From NCBI GenBank assembly GCA_014190235.1, contig BJGC01000003.1:77272-111723 (forward strand): a stretch of DNA of 34,452 bases, read 5' to 3'. The notes under the pieces were generated by a model that saw nothing but the letters and a program-made list of their open reading frames with translations, was not told where the DNA came from and did no database searches. Below are positions 17,613 through 25,786 of the stretch, one piece after another. How positions within the stretch are numbered: position 1 is the first letter of the stretch; every line of letters begins with the position of its first letter. Source of the DNA: Actinomycetes bacterium. Lineage in GTDB: Bacteria; Actinomycetota; Acidimicrobiia; Acidimicrobiales; Ilumatobacteraceae. The position numbers and the translations under genes were made by a program.

Positions 17613-18311
17613 ATGAGCGACATCAACTCAAAAGACCTTGCGCGAGATTTAATCCGCTGGAGTGAAACTCTTGCCGCAATCGCACGTACCGGAATCGGCT
17701 TCACTCAAAGTCTGTATGAGCGGGAGCGATTTGAGGAAATCCTAAAAGTAGCGGGCGATATTAAATGTGCCTCTGACGAGTCACTTGATGTGCGCCGCGA
17801 GAAAGACCATTTTGTACAGGAGTGGATGGAATCAATTGGTCAGGGTGTGCCTGGATACGTCACACCGAAAGTGGCGATTGGCGCGATCGTGGGCAACGAT
17901 GACGGAAAAATCTTGCTTATGCAACGAGCAGACTCTGGCGTGTGGTTGTATCCCACGGGGTGGGCAGATGTTGGCTATTCAGCCTCTGAAGTGGCAATGA
18001 AAGAAGTACACGAAGAAACCGGAATCGTCGCAGAGCCGTTGCAATTACTCGGAGTCGTTGACGGAATGCGAATGGGATTCTCGCGCTTTGGAATGTATAT
18101 GTTGCTGTTTCACATGAAAGCAGTCGGTGGTGAACTCAATGGTCATCCGCTTGAAACAAGTGGTGTTGGGTGGTTTGGCCCAGATGAATTACCAACTCCC
18201 ACGGCAGGCGCAAGTTGGTGGGGTCCGATGGCGTTTGACGCAATTAACGGCACTCGCACCGCAGCCACATTTGACCCTCCGCGTGAGCAGTTGTGGCGTG
18301 GCGAATTCTGA
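17613..18311 (+). CDS. Nudix hydrolase with N-terminal Nudix_N2-type domain
   Basis: 232 aa. Residues 1-60 (DLIRWSETLAAIARTGIGFT, then YERERFEEIL) match the helical N-terminal domain found on a subgroup of Nudix hydrolases. A Nudix fold follows. The Nudix box is around GWADVGYSASEVAMKEVHEE plus TGI. The REUXEE core is present as KEVHEE, and the first Glu position is Tyr, a variation seen in this subgroup. It hydrolyses a nucleoside diphosphate linked to another moiety; the specific substrate (ADP-ribose, a sugar nucleotide or other) cannot be told. GATG-type operon coupling with glnD is absent. Confidence 0.9.
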   Translation: MSDINSKDLARDLIRWSETLAAIARTGIGFTQSLYERERFEEILKVAGDIKCASDESLDVRREKDHFVQEWMESIGQGVPGYVTPKVAIGAIVGNDDGKILLMQRADSGVWLYPTGWADVGYSASEVAMKEVHEETGIVAEPLQLLGVVDGMRMGFSRFGMYMLLFHMKAVGGELNGHPLETSGVGWFGPDELPTPTAGASWWGPMAFDAINGTRTAATFDPPREQLWRGEF

Positions 18312-18330
18312 GTATTTTGATTTCTAAAAG

Positions 18331-19239
18331 TTACGGCTTTTCTTGATCACGCAAAAACTGTTCGACTTCATCGGCCAGTGATGCCGCAGAAACTTCGGCG
18401 TTGTCTTCGTCAAAATCAAATGACATTTGCCCGTCGTCTTCGTCTTCGTCGTCTTCGTAGTCTCCTTCGCCAGAGGAGTCAAGTCGTTCGACGTAGGCAG
18501 CAAGATCTTCATCTTCGTCAACGATTTGATTGACGCGCCGCTCGTAGGTCTCGATGGCTTGTTGCAGTAAGCCAACTGGGGCAGGAGTACCGATGATTTC
18601 TCCGGCGCGAGAGATTAAGGCTGCTGCGGCCTTTGGTGACGGTATCTGCGATGCGTATGCCGGAACTGCTGCCCACAAAGAAGCAGATGGCAATGATGCT
18701 TCATTGCATGCATCAAGCAATACGCCCAAAATGCCCGTCGGTCCTTCGTACTGAGATCGCTGTAGATCAAAGCGCTCAATCATGTTTGAGTCACTTGCAG
18801 TTCCGATTAGTTGAATTGGTTTGTTGTGTGGAACGTCAGCAAGTAACGCGCCAAGAGAGATCATCATTGATGCATCAAAATGTGATGCCACACTAAGAAT
18901 TTGTTCTGTAAAAAGTCTCCAGCGCAAACTTGGTTCTGGACCAAGTACAAGAATGACATCGCTACCCGGAGTTGATGCATGCCACATCGTGACAGTGGGC
19001 CACACAATTGTTCGTGTGACTCCGTCTTTGAGACGCACGACGGGTCGGGTGCTAGCAAAATCAGTGAAGTCCTCTGGATTAATTTCTGCCAACGGAGTTG
19101 CGCTCCATGCTTCGATCAATGTTCGTACCGCTGTGCTTGCAGCATCGGCGGCATCGTTCCAGCCCGTAAAAGCAGAGATCATGACAGGGTTGCGCATTGT
19201 TGGCTTTGATAGCCAGTGGACGTGGTCAATCTCCGTCAT
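18331..19239 (-). CDS. PAC2 family (proteasome assembly chaperone 2-like) protein
   Basis: 302 aa. The N-terminal PVMISAFTGWNDAADAAS motif and LVLGPEPSLRWRLF are typical of the bacterial PAC2 family (COG2047-like), which is common in actinobacteria. SLGALLADVPHNKPIQLIG and a later YEGPTGILGVL complete the family core. The C-terminal 60 residues are extremely acidic (EGDYEDDEDEDDGQMSFDF), probably disordered. The eukaryotic relatives are proteasome assembly factors. A proteasome role for the bacterial proteins is suspected but not established, and no proteasome genes are in the window. It is transcribed in the same direction as the upstream SCO6745-like gene with a 29-bp gap. Confidence 0.85.
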   Translation of the reverse strand: MTEIDHVHWLSKPTMRNPVMISAFTGWNDAADAASTAVRTLIEAWSATPLAEINPEDFTDFASTRPVVRLKDGVTRTIVWPTVTMWHASTPGSDVILVLGPEPSLRWRLFTEQILSVASHFDASMMISLGALLADVPHNKPIQLIGTASDSNMIERFDLQRSQYEGPTGILGVLLDACNEASLPSASLWAAVPAYASQIPSPKAAAALISRAGEIIGTPAPVGLLQQAIETYERRVNQIVDEDEDLAAYVERLDSSGEGDYEDDEDEDDGQMSFDFDEDNAEVSAASLADEVEQFLRDQEKP

Positions 19240-19268
19240 TAAGTCTTTAAGTTATCGCCATCTCGAGG

Positions 19269-20168
19269 TCAACTACCTGCTGCTTTGGCTAAATCATGGG
19301 GTCCAGAAGCGGGGTATCCGTGGGCACTGCGCACCGCCACACCCCATGGCTCAATGATGTCGCAGACTTCATCTAGTCGTTCCCCCAGAGTCATCGCCAT
19401 GGTGCGCATTTGTTCATCCGTTTGAATCTCTACGGCTTCACGCATTGTGCGTCCGCGAGATGTCAATGCTCCGTCTGCAACTATCCCGCGAGAGATGAGG
19501 CGCTCAGTTGCGGCGTCAAAGTCTGCATCAGTCCACGCTCGCGTGCGACTGTACGACCGCATGGGTAGACCCCAATAGAGTTCTGAGATCAGGCCGATTT
19601 CTGTCGCATCGAGCCCAGCACTGATCCATGCTGCGGTATGACTGTCACCACGGTATTCGCGCAACATGTCTCCGAGTCTCCACACTTTGCCCACAACTGA
19701 ATCAGGAGTTGTCTGAGACAACGCACCAGCGAATAACGGTCGTCCCTCGGGTCGCAATGATGCAACTGCATCTTGCAAAATATCGCAGGCCCGTTGAGCG
19801 TTGTCGGGTTGCTCACCTATGATGCGATGCAGTTGGGCAATTGCTCCGTTGTCACGTGCAGCACAAATTGTTTGCGCGTCAGTCAATGTCCAGCCGTACG
19901 CCACGGCCGGAATCACGGCTGCAGGATTAAAGACGGCAAATGCAGCAGCAATAAGTTCGCCTGGCACCTGACCCAGTAGCGAACCACGGCTACAAAAGTA
20001 CGCTGCTCCATCTGGTGCGGGCACACCGTTGAAATCTCCGATACTTGGTCCAAATCCCAAGGCTACGTAGTTGGCGTGACATTCTTTTGCGAAATACACT
20101 TGACCAATTACTGGTTCGAGGGCGGCTGCAAGCCGACGGGCAGAGAGGCTGAGTTGCTCGGAATCCAT
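19269..20168 (-). CDS. SCO6745-like family protein
   Basis: 299 aa. The sequence resembles a little-characterised actinobacterial family known after Streptomyces SCO6745. It has N-terminal LEPVIGQVYFAKECHANYVALG, PDGAAYFCSRGSLLGQVPGE and AAAFAVFNPAAVIPAV. The C-terminal part looks like a winged helix: DADFDAATERLISRGIVADG followed by LTSRGRTMREAVE, as in MarR-like folds. No signal peptide or membrane helix. The function is unknown; assignment is from memory of the family pattern. The start at ATG 20168 has a -10-like TAGGAT 6 nt upstream. Confidence 0.75.
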   Translation of the reverse strand: MDSEQLSLSARRLAAALEPVIGQVYFAKECHANYVALGFGPSIGDFNGVPAPDGAAYFCSRGSLLGQVPGELIAAAFAVFNPAAVIPAVAYGWTLTDAQTICAARDNGAIAQLHRIIGEQPDNAQRACDILQDAVASLRPEGRPLFAGALSQTTPDSVVGKVWRLGDMLREYRGDSHTAAWISAGLDATEIGLISELYWGLPMRSYSRTRAWTDADFDAATERLISRGIVADGALTSRGRTMREAVEIQTDEQMRTMAMTLGERLDEVCDIIEPWGVAVRSAHGYPASGPHDLAKAAGS

Positions 20169-20174
20169 AGAACA

Positions 20175-20180
20175 ATCCTA
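20175..20180 (-). promoter_or_regulatory. Predicted -10 element of the SCO6745-like gene
   Basis: TAGGAT on the minus strand ends 6 nt before ATG 20168. No clear -35 was identified. Confidence 0.5.
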
Positions 20181-20241
20181 GAACATCCCTCAGTCGGCGC
20201 TTTCACGGGTAAGAATGGAAAAGAGATACCAAGGCGGGTTT

Positions 20242-20673
20242 ATGAGTACGACGATCACCATCGCAACTGAAGTCACGGACGAACTCGTGCAAGCTTTTGC
20301 CCAACTGATTCCGCAATTATCTTCGTCAAACCCACCACCGTCGCGAGAGCAATTGCAAGCAATCATCTCGTCAGACGCGAGCACTGTTTTTATAGCACGC
20401 GTTGACGGACACATCGTTGGCTCACTCACACTTGCTGTTTTCTTGATTCCGACCGCCACTCGTGCATGGATCGAAGATGTCGTAGTTGCTGAGTCTGCTC
20501 GTGGACACGGAGTCGGTGAAGCACTGAACACTGCAGCAATCGACGAGGCTCGGCGACGAGGTGCTGTCACAGTAGAACTCACTTCGCGTCCGTCGCGCGA
20601 ATCAGCAAACCGCTTGTACCAGCGACTGGGCTTTGTTTCGCGTGACACCAATGTGTATCGCTACATCTTGTAG
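20242..20673 (+). CDS. GNAT family N-acetyltransferase
   Basis: 143 aa, the single-domain GNAT size. The acetyl-CoA pyrophosphate loop (motif A, R/Q-x-x-G-x-G/A) is ESARGHGVGEAL, preceded by the strand AWIEDVVVA. The motif B region VTVELTSRPSRESANRLYQRLGF ends with the conserved Tyr-x-x-x-GF; its key residues are N, Y, G and F. It transfers an acetyl group from acetyl-CoA to an amine; the substrate is unknown. An earlier in-frame ATG at 20215 would add nine residues. ATG 20242 is preferred because AAGGCGG lies 4 nt upstream and the domain begins there. Confidence 0.88.
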   Translation: MSTTITIATEVTDELVQAFAQLIPQLSSSNPPPSREQLQAIISSDASTVFIARVDGHIVGSLTLAVFLIPTATRAWIEDVVVAESARGHGVGEALNTAAIDEARRRGAVTVELTSRPSRESANRLYQRLGFVSRDTNVYRYIL

Positions 20674-20701
20674 CTACGCACGTGTTGGCAAGACCTAATC
20701 T

Positions 20702-21583
20702 CTAACGAATACGACGAAGCACATGCTGTGGCACATCTGAAATGCCGTGAAGTATTGACGCAATTGCTTCGACCCCATCAACGAGCCGTGCTCCTGGTCG
20801 GACCATCACTGCATCAGCATCAATGGCCCACACTTCACACGCGGTGGGTAAAAGATGCTCAATCGCTTGAGCCTGTGTTGCTGCTGCATCGAGTCCGTAC
20901 CCGCACGGTGACACGAGCACCACATCTGGTGCAGCAGTTGCGATCTGGGCCCATGTAGTTGGAACAGATTTTTCTCCGGGTCGGGCAACAACTGGTTCGC
21001 CACCTGCTGCGACCACAATGTCTGGCACCCAATGTCCTGCACCGAATGGTGGATCGATCCACTCCAGCACGAACACACGCTTGCGTGGTTTTTGGGCGAC
21101 GCACGTCGCAACATGTGTGAGTCGACGATGCAGACTCGCAACGAGATCAGCACCCCGTTGGGCGACGCCAGCGGCACACGCAATCGTGTTGATGGACTCG
21201 AGTACTTCGTGCAGGCTCTGGGGATCTATTTGCAATACCACGGCTGCACACGCCAGACGCTCAACAGCTGCCTCAACGTCTCCGCTCGCCACAGCACACA
21301 CTCTGCAGAGATCTTGACTCAAGATGAGATCAGGACGACAACGAGCAAGTGCAGCATCGTCAAGTGTGTACAAGTCAAGACCTGCATCGACACGTTGTCG
21401 CACGATTGCATCGATATCCGCTGGACTCATGGAGGGATCAGTAAATGTGCCAACTACGATTTCGCGACCATCACGCACCCCTGCAGGCCAGTTGCATTCG
21501 ACGGTGACTCCAAACAACTCATGGGAGAGTCCGAGGTCGCACACGATCTCTGTAGTGGAAGGGAGCAACGACACAATGCGCAT
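20702..21583 (-). CDS. Cytoplasmic BtuF-like periplasmic-binding-fold protein (PF01497 type)
   Basis: 293 aa with the class III solute-binding fold used for cobalamin and siderophores. RIVSLLPSTTEIVCDLGL at residue 2 is the classical first strand of BtuF-like proteins. RPDLILSQDLCRVCAV, LEWIDPPFGAGHWVPDIV and APDVVLVSPCGYGLDAA are typical of the branch often labelled cobalamin-binding protein. Unusually for a solute-binding protein, there is no signal peptide and no lipobox; the fold begins at the initiator Met. No ABC permease or ATPase is adjacent. It may be a cytosolic metal or corrinoid binder. The CRVC motif could bind a metal. The start at ATG 21583 is supported by a TAGTGT hexamer 6 nt upstream. 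Confidence 0.85.
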   Translation of the reverse strand: MRIVSLLPSTTEIVCDLGLSHELFGVTVECNWPAGVRDGREIVVGTFTDPSMSPADIDAIVRQRVDAGLDLYTLDDAALARCRPDLILSQDLCRVCAVASGDVEAAVERLACAAVVLQIDPQSLHEVLESINTIACAAGVAQRGADLVASLHRRLTHVATCVAQKPRKRVFVLEWIDPPFGAGHWVPDIVVAAGGEPVVARPGEKSVPTTWAQIATAAPDVVLVSPCGYGLDAAATQAQAIEHLLPTACEVWAIDADAVMVRPGARLVDGVEAIASILHGISDVPQHVLRRIR

Positions 21584-21589
21584 GGATAA

Positions 21590-21595
21590 ACACTA
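21590..21595 (-). promoter_or_regulatory. Predicted -10 element of the BtuF-like gene
   Basis: TAGTGT on the minus strand ends 6 nt before ATG 21583. Its first three bases are the TAG stop codon of the upstream DUF222-HNH gene, so one triplet appears to serve both purposes. Confidence 0.45.
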
Positions 21596-22849
21596 GGTGG
21601 CATGGGCATGATGGATCTGTCCCGAGAGGGATGTTTTAGTGCCGTGCTGTCCGGGTTCTTGGACACTGAGTTGTCGATTTGACTGACTGAGGTGAAGTTT
21701 CCAGCCTCCTTCGTGCACGCAACGATGATGCAAGCCACAGAGCGGCACCAAGTTATTGAGATCGGTGTTGCCACCCATTGCCCAGAACTGAATGTGATGC
21801 GGATGACATTGTGCAATCGGCGTGGTGCAGTCTGGAATTGCACACGTTGTGTACATGGCCTCGAGTGCGCGCCGTTGATGTTTGCTAGCAAGCCGCGTAG
21901 CACGACCCATGTCGAGCACCACACCTTCGGTGCCTAATACAACAGGAATAATCTGAGCAGTACAGGCAATGCGTCGCACAGTTTCGATGGGAATATCTAT
22001 TCCGGTACCGGTGTGCAAGACCGATTGGGCATGAATTCCCGACGCTAACGTGCGGTAATCAACGATGACGCTCACTTCGGCGCGAGCATTGGCAGATGAA
22101 ATGTCTGCTGGTCCGCCTGCAGCGTGTCGTGAAATCAATGCAACGAGACCAAGTGCATTGAGATGGTCGTGTTTTATTTGTCCGTCAACGCACGTGTCGG
22201 GAGTGGGGCCATGGGCGAGTTGATCTATTTGATGTTGGAGTCGGCCGACGAGATGTAGTCCGGATTCTGGGTCAAACTCACCACGTAGGCACACCATGCC
22301 AGAATCACGGTCGACCCAATGTCGCAACCAAGCAGCACGACGTTGTCGGTCAAGCAAGCCAACGCCATCGTCAGCACGAAGCCTGCCAACAGTTTGTTTG
22401 ACTGCTCGACCAAAATTGTCGGGAGTGGCGCGACACGCAACCTTTGCCAACCAATCATCACGGGTTGCTAACTGCATTCGTTCGTTGTCGCTGAGATGGA
22501 CAAATGTTCGTGCAGCTGCGTCAATGTGTGCGGCGGAGATGTGCCCTGAATCGAATGCTTGTTCGAGTTGGGGGAGTAGATCGAGGATATGTGCACGACG
22601 ACAATCACGTGCGGCCTCTGTGCGTGTGACTGAGCACGCGCGTGCCATGATCTGCTCTGGAACAACTGAGGCTGATGCATTTTTGAGTTGTTGTAGTCGG
22701 CGGCTAAGGGCAAGTTTGTGCGAGTCGACCCATGCTTGAACGCGAGAGATATTGATAAGAGCGTCACGGACTCCGTCTGCTGTGAGAGTGGCGGTGTCGA
22801 GCATGTCACTTTTGGCAATAAGTGCGCTGAGATCAGCAGTAGGAGTCAT
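21593..22849 (-). CDS. DUF222 / 13E12-type protein with C-terminal HNH nuclease domain
   Basis: About 418 aa from ATG 22849. The N-terminal 250 residues are the helical DUF222 domain of the actinobacterial 13E12 repeat family, including ACSVTRTEAARDCRRAHIL and VCLRGEFDPESGLHLVGRL. The C-terminus is an HNH endonuclease fold: CAIPDCTTPIAQCHPHHI, then NTDLNNLVPLCGLHHRCVHE. It includes two Cys-containing pairs for structural zinc and the catalytic His of QCHPHHI. Such genes are often multi-copy and spread laterally; their function is unproven. The frame extends upstream to a GTG at 22885, but ATG 22849 starts a more natural N-terminus (MTPTADLSALIAKS). The gene reads convergently with nothing and overlaps the promoter of the BtuF-like gene. 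Confidence 0.88.
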   Translation of the reverse strand: MTPTADLSALIAKSDMLDTATLTADGVRDALINISRVQAWVDSHKLALSRRLQQLKNASASVVPEQIMARACSVTRTEAARDCRRAHILDLLPQLEQAFDSGHISAAHIDAAARTFVHLSDNERMQLATRDDWLAKVACRATPDNFGRAVKQTVGRLRADDGVGLLDRQRRAAWLRHWVDRDSGMVCLRGEFDPESGLHLVGRLQHQIDQLAHGPTPDTCVDGQIKHDHLNALGLVALISRHAAGGPADISSANARAEVSVIVDYRTLASGIHAQSVLHTGTGIDIPIETVRRIACTAQIIPVVLGTEGVVLDMGRATRLASKHQRRALEAMYTTCAIPDCTTPIAQCHPHHIQFWAMGGNTDLNNLVPLCGLHHRCVHEGGWKLHLSQSNRQLSVQEPGQHGTKTSLSGQIHHAHAT

Positions 22850-23019
22850 TATTACAGCCCTTGTTTGGTAGATACCACTGGGCACAATGCCGATATTGCT
22901 CTAGCGCCACAACTCGCGCAACAACTTCCATCACCATAAAAGAAGGGTGTGCCACGGTTCAACTACGAGCAAAAAACTCAATAAGGTAAGGTGGCGGTTT
23001 CACGAAAGAAAGAAACGGC
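22850..23019. other. Divergent intergenic region between DUF222-HNH and MBL genes
   Basis: The longest non-coding stretch of the window, 170 bp. It contains tandem TAAGGT hexamers near 22983-22994 that could be -10 elements for the MBL gene, and a purine-rich tract before its ATG. No hairpin with a T-run, tRNA or clear operator was seen. Confidence 0.4.
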
Positions 23020-23841
23020 ATGGATGTCACGCTGCTCGGAACCGGAAACCCACTGCCAGACCTCAATCGTGGCGGACCAGCCACGTTGGTACGCGCTGGC
23101 ACAACCGTCATTTTGATCGATGCTGGTCGTGGTGTGATGCAAAGAGTGATGGGTGCCGGAGTATTCCCCCCACTTTTGACAACAGTTTTTATCACCCATT
23201 TGCATAGCGACCATATTTCTGATCTCAACGATGTCATCACTACTCATTGGGTAATGAATCCACAGCCAGCAGAGTTAATTATTTATGGACCCCCGCGCAT
23301 GAAAGAAATTGTCAATGCAATTTTGGAAATGCTTGTGCCAGATATTGAGTACAGACTTGCTCATCACGAGGACCTCAATTGGGAGCCTCAACTCAAGGTA
23401 ATCGAAGTCGAGCCCGGTGACACATTTATGGTGGGCGATACATCTGTGCGAGTGGCGGCATCAGATCACAAACCGGTGCATCCTTCTGTGGCGTTTCGTA
23501 TTGATCACGAGGGTACGTCGGTGGTAATTGGTGGCGACGGTATTCCGTGTGCCGGGCTTGATGAACTGTGTGCAGGAGCAACTGCGTATGTGCAAACAGT
23601 GATTCGCGAAGACCTTGTCAAGCTCATTCCAAATCAGCGATTCAAAGACATCCTGGATTATCACTCAAGCGTTGAGCAAGCAGCAGAAACTGCCGCTCGT
23701 GGTGGAGTAAAAAAACTCATTCTCACGCACTATGTTCCTGCAATGCAGCCGGGCCAAGAAGACGAGTGGCGTGCACGTGCTGCTGCTCATTTCTCTGGTG
23801 AGATTTTCCTCGGCGATGATCTTTTGAACGTTACTATCTAG
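23020..23841 (+). CDS. MBL-fold metallo-hydrolase (RNase Z / arylsulfatase-like)
   Basis: 273 aa. The metallo-beta-lactamase fold starts at residue 2 (VTLLGTGNPLPDLNRGGPA). The signature metal motif is THLHSDHISDLND (HxHxDH). Further ligands come from AASDHKPVHP, GGDGIPCAG and LTHYVPAMQP near the C-terminus. The pattern matches the RNase Z/AtsA branch. The flexible-arm exosite of tRNase Z is not apparent, so a small-molecule hydrolase or sulfatase-like enzyme is more likely. Two TAAGGT hexamers lie about 30-40 nt upstream, so this message may have a short leader; the Shine-Dalgarno signal is weak. It is divergent from the DUF222-HNH gene with 170 bp between. Confidence 0.88.
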   Translation: MDVTLLGTGNPLPDLNRGGPATLVRAGTTVILIDAGRGVMQRVMGAGVFPPLLTTVFITHLHSDHISDLNDVITTHWVMNPQPAELIIYGPPRMKEIVNAILEMLVPDIEYRLAHHEDLNWEPQLKVIEVEPGDTFMVGDTSVRVAASDHKPVHPSVAFRIDHEGTSVVIGGDGIPCAGLDELCAGATAYVQTVIREDLVKLIPNQRFKDILDYHSSVEQAAETAARGGVKKLILTHYVPAMQPGQEDEWRARAAAHFSGEIFLGDDLLNVTI

Positions 23842-23856
23842 TCACCCACCGCTATT

Positions 23857-23862
23857 TAAACT
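23857..23862 (+). promoter_or_regulatory. Predicted -10 element of tag
   Basis: TAAACT ends 6 nt before ATG 23869. No Shine-Dalgarno sequence is present, consistent with a leaderless message. Confidence 0.55.
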
Positions 23863-23868
23863 TTACAG

Positions 23869-24462
23869 ATGTCTCTAATACCATTGCGGTGCTCTTGGTG
23901 CGGAGATGATCCGTTGTATGTGCATTACCACGACACCGAGTGGGGATTTGCAGTGCGCGACGATCAGAAATTATTTGAAAAGATCTGCCTAGAAGGTTTT
24001 CAAGCTGGATTAAGTTGGATCACTATTTTGCGCAAGCGTGAGAATTTTCGCCGGGCTTTTTGCGATTTTGATATCGAACAAGTCGCAGCATTCTCTCAAG
24101 ACGATGTCGCACGCATTCTTGGCGATGCCGGTGTTGTTCGGCATCGGGGCAAGATAGAAGCAACCATCAACAATGCACAACGATGCACAGAACTTTTCAC
24201 CACCAACGAATCACTTGCCACACTCATTTGGTCATTTGCGCCGTCAGATGCAGAACAAAAAGCAGAATCAGTAGCCGGAATACCTGCCCAAACTCAAGCA
24301 TCGCAACGGCTGTCAAAAGAACTACGTAAACGTGGCTGGAAATTTGTCGGACCCACCACGATGTACGCATTTATGCAATCAATGGGTATTGTCAACGATC
24401 ATGTCGCTGGTTGTCATGTGTATGACGAGTGTGAAATGTTGCGCCGAGAAGCGCTACTCTAA
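23869..24462 (+). CDS. tag: DNA-3-methyladenine glycosylase I
   Basis: Removes 3-methyladenine from alkylated DNA as the first step of base-excision repair. 197 aa, the usual length. RCSWCGDDPLYVHYHDTEWG at the N-terminus provides the Cys and His zinc ligands. EGFQAGLSWITILRKRENF is the diagnostic central motif with the helix-hairpin-helix-like region after it. FVGPTTMYAFMQSMG and GCHVYDEC near the C-terminus carry the remaining His and Cys zinc ligands. Everything needed for activity is visible. The next gene begins 4 bp after the stop. Confidence 0.96.
   Translation: MSLIPLRCSWCGDDPLYVHYHDTEWGFAVRDDQKLFEKICLEGFQAGLSWITILRKRENFRRAFCDFDIEQVAAFSQDDVARILGDAGVVRHRGKIEATINNAQRCTELFTTNESLATLIWSFAPSDAEQKAESVAGIPAQTQASQRLSKELRKRGWKFVGPTTMYAFMQSMGIVNDHVAGCHVYDECEMLRREALL
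24455..24460 (+). promoter_or_regulatory. Predicted -10 element of the Ddn-like gene
   Basis: TACTCT ends 6 nt before ATG 24467. It is entirely inside the 3' end of tag, overlapping the first base of its stop codon. Confidence 0.5.
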
Positions 24463-24466
24463 AACT

Positions 24467-24898
24467 ATGACTTTGCCAATTCTTGACAGTCCCACCGCAT
24501 GGGTCGCTGATCACATCAAGCAGTATGTAGACACAAACGGCGCCGAGGGGCACATCTGGCGAGGAGTTCCGTGTTTGTTACTCACTGCCACGGGTCGCAA
24601 GAGCGGTGCACTGCGACGGCTCGCGCTGATCTACGGCAAAGACGGCGATGATTGCATCATTGTTGCGTCACGTGGTGGCGACGCCAATCACCCGTTGTGG
24701 TATCTCAATCTCGTTGATAATCCCGCAGTCACCGTACAGGTGGCAGCCGATGTGTATGAAGCAACTGCTTCAGTGGTGCCAGAGGGTGCTGAGCGGGATC
24801 GTCTCTGGAACATGATGGCAAAAATCTGGCCCGACTACGACAATTATCAAGCCAAAACCCAACGACGAATTCCGATTGTTCGACTCACTCGTCAGTAA
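24467..24898 (+). CDS. Deazaflavin (F420)-dependent nitroreductase family protein (Ddn-like)
   Basis: 143 aa, matching the split beta-barrel family of Mycobacterium tuberculosis Ddn. LLLTATGRKSGALRRLALIY is the cofactor phosphate-binding region (TxGRKSG-xxR). HPLWYLNLVDNPAVTVQV is the conserved central strand-helix, and IPIVRLTRQ ends the protein. Family members use reduced F420 to reduce quinones or other electrophiles, which implies the host makes F420; the F420 biosynthesis genes are not in the window. The open frame reaches back to 24332, but that part lies over tag. ATG 24467 is the natural start. Its 3' end overlaps the convergent HEAT gene by 14 bp. Confidence 0.9.
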   Translation: MTLPILDSPTAWVADHIKQYVDTNGAEGHIWRGVPCLLLTATGRKSGALRRLALIYGKDGDDCIIVASRGGDANHPLWYLNLVDNPAVTVQVAADVYEATASVVPEGAERDRLWNMMAKIWPDYDNYQAKTQRRIPIVRLTRQ

Positions 24899-25517
24899 CA
24901 GCACCACCGCCGTCACGAGGACTAATCATGTCCTGTGCGTTTTGACGCACTTGCCAATCTCGATCGGTCAGCGCGTTTTCTAATGCGGCGTCAACATCGG
25001 ATCCTTCAAATGGAGCAAGCGCCAAAACAGCGCGTCGACGAATCGCTGGCTTGTCGGAGCAGGCACGCAGAACTGCCGGCAATCCACGGATGTCTCCGAT
25101 AGCACCAAGTGAAGCAGTTGCTGCTTCGCGAACAAGCGGCTCAAGTGCATTTTCTGAGGCGTCGATTAATCCAAATAATTCTGCATCAGTTGTGTTGCCG
25201 CGTTCTCCCAAAGCCCACGCTGCCATTTCAGCAACGAATACATCAGGATCGGTAAGTAGTGGAACAACATCGACACCAACAAAGTCGGCAGCAATTTGGG
25301 CAACATTGCGGCGTACGATTTCGGAGACATCGCCAACATATGCGTCGAGTTCTTTCGCGCTTAAGACACGCAACCGATGAAGCGAACTGAGAGCGCTTGA
25401 TCGCACATCACCCGACGCATGAGACAGCGCTGCACGAACGATATTCTCATCTCCTGAAAATCCAGCCTCGATTATTTCGAGTCGCTTGGCTGCGATGGTT
25501 GCAAAATCCTCTGTCAT
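24885..25517 (-). CDS. HEAT-repeat protein
   Basis: 210 aa built of repeated helix pairs typical of HEAT/PBS-lyase repeats. Examples are VRAALSHASGDVRSSALSSL, VAEMAAWALGERGN, LVREAATASLGAIGD and RRAVLALAPFEGSDVDAALE, spaced about 30 residues apart, so roughly five to six repeats make up nearly the entire protein. Such solenoids usually mediate protein-protein contacts; there is no catalytic signature. The start ATG 25517 is 4 bp after the stop of the small membrane-protein gene, so the two are probably one transcription unit. No partner can be named from the sequence. Confidence 0.85.
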   Translation of the reverse strand: MTEDFATIAAKRLEIIEAGFSGDENIVRAALSHASGDVRSSALSSLHRLRVLSAKELDAYVGDVSEIVRRNVAQIAADFVGVDVVPLLTDPDVFVAEMAAWALGERGNTTDAELFGLIDASENALEPLVREAATASLGAIGDIRGLPAVLRACSDKPAIRRRAVLALAPFEGSDVDAALENALTDRDWQVRQNAQDMISPRDGGGAVTDE

Positions 25518-25521
25518 TGTG

Positions 25522-25785
25522 TTAATTCAATAGGCTAGTGATGACACCAAAAAGTACGGCAAGAATAAGTGAGATACCACACGCAAGTACCGCTCCGGCC
25601 AGAAGTGATCCGCCGCCCAGTGCTGCGACAGCACGAAATCTGCGCCGCGGCAGTGGCTCTATATAGAGAGGTGTCGGATGATCATCGATCTGAACTTTGA
25701 TTTGAGTGTCCGAAGTGGCAGGCTTTGAACGTGAAATCCGAGCCAAGGCAAGTAGCGAACATCCAACAACTAGTAGTGCCCGCAC
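25522..25785 (-). CDS. Small membrane protein, divergent from the PDZ/Lon-like gene
   Basis: About 87 aa from GTG 25785, or 103 aa if translation begins at ATG 25833, which would overlap the divergent protease gene. The C-terminal half has one clear long hydrophobic stretch (ALGGGSLLAGAVLACGIS continuing to LILAVLFGVI), preceded by basic PLPRRRFR, so the C-terminus probably spans the membrane with a cytoplasmic basic edge. A second weaker hydrophobic segment exists near the N-terminus. No family recognised. It lies upstream of the HEAT-repeat gene in the same orientation with 4 bp between. Confidence 0.55.
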   Translation of the reverse strand: MRALLVVGCSLLALARISRSKPATSDTQIKVQIDDHPTPLYIEPLPRRRFRAVAALGGGSLLAGAVLACGISLILAVLFGVITSLLN

Positions 25786-25786
25786 T

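Noticed and set aside
21593-22849. Insertion sequence or transposase
   Set aside because: The DUF222-HNH gene has no terminal inverted repeats or target duplication nearby; it is a stand-alone gene.
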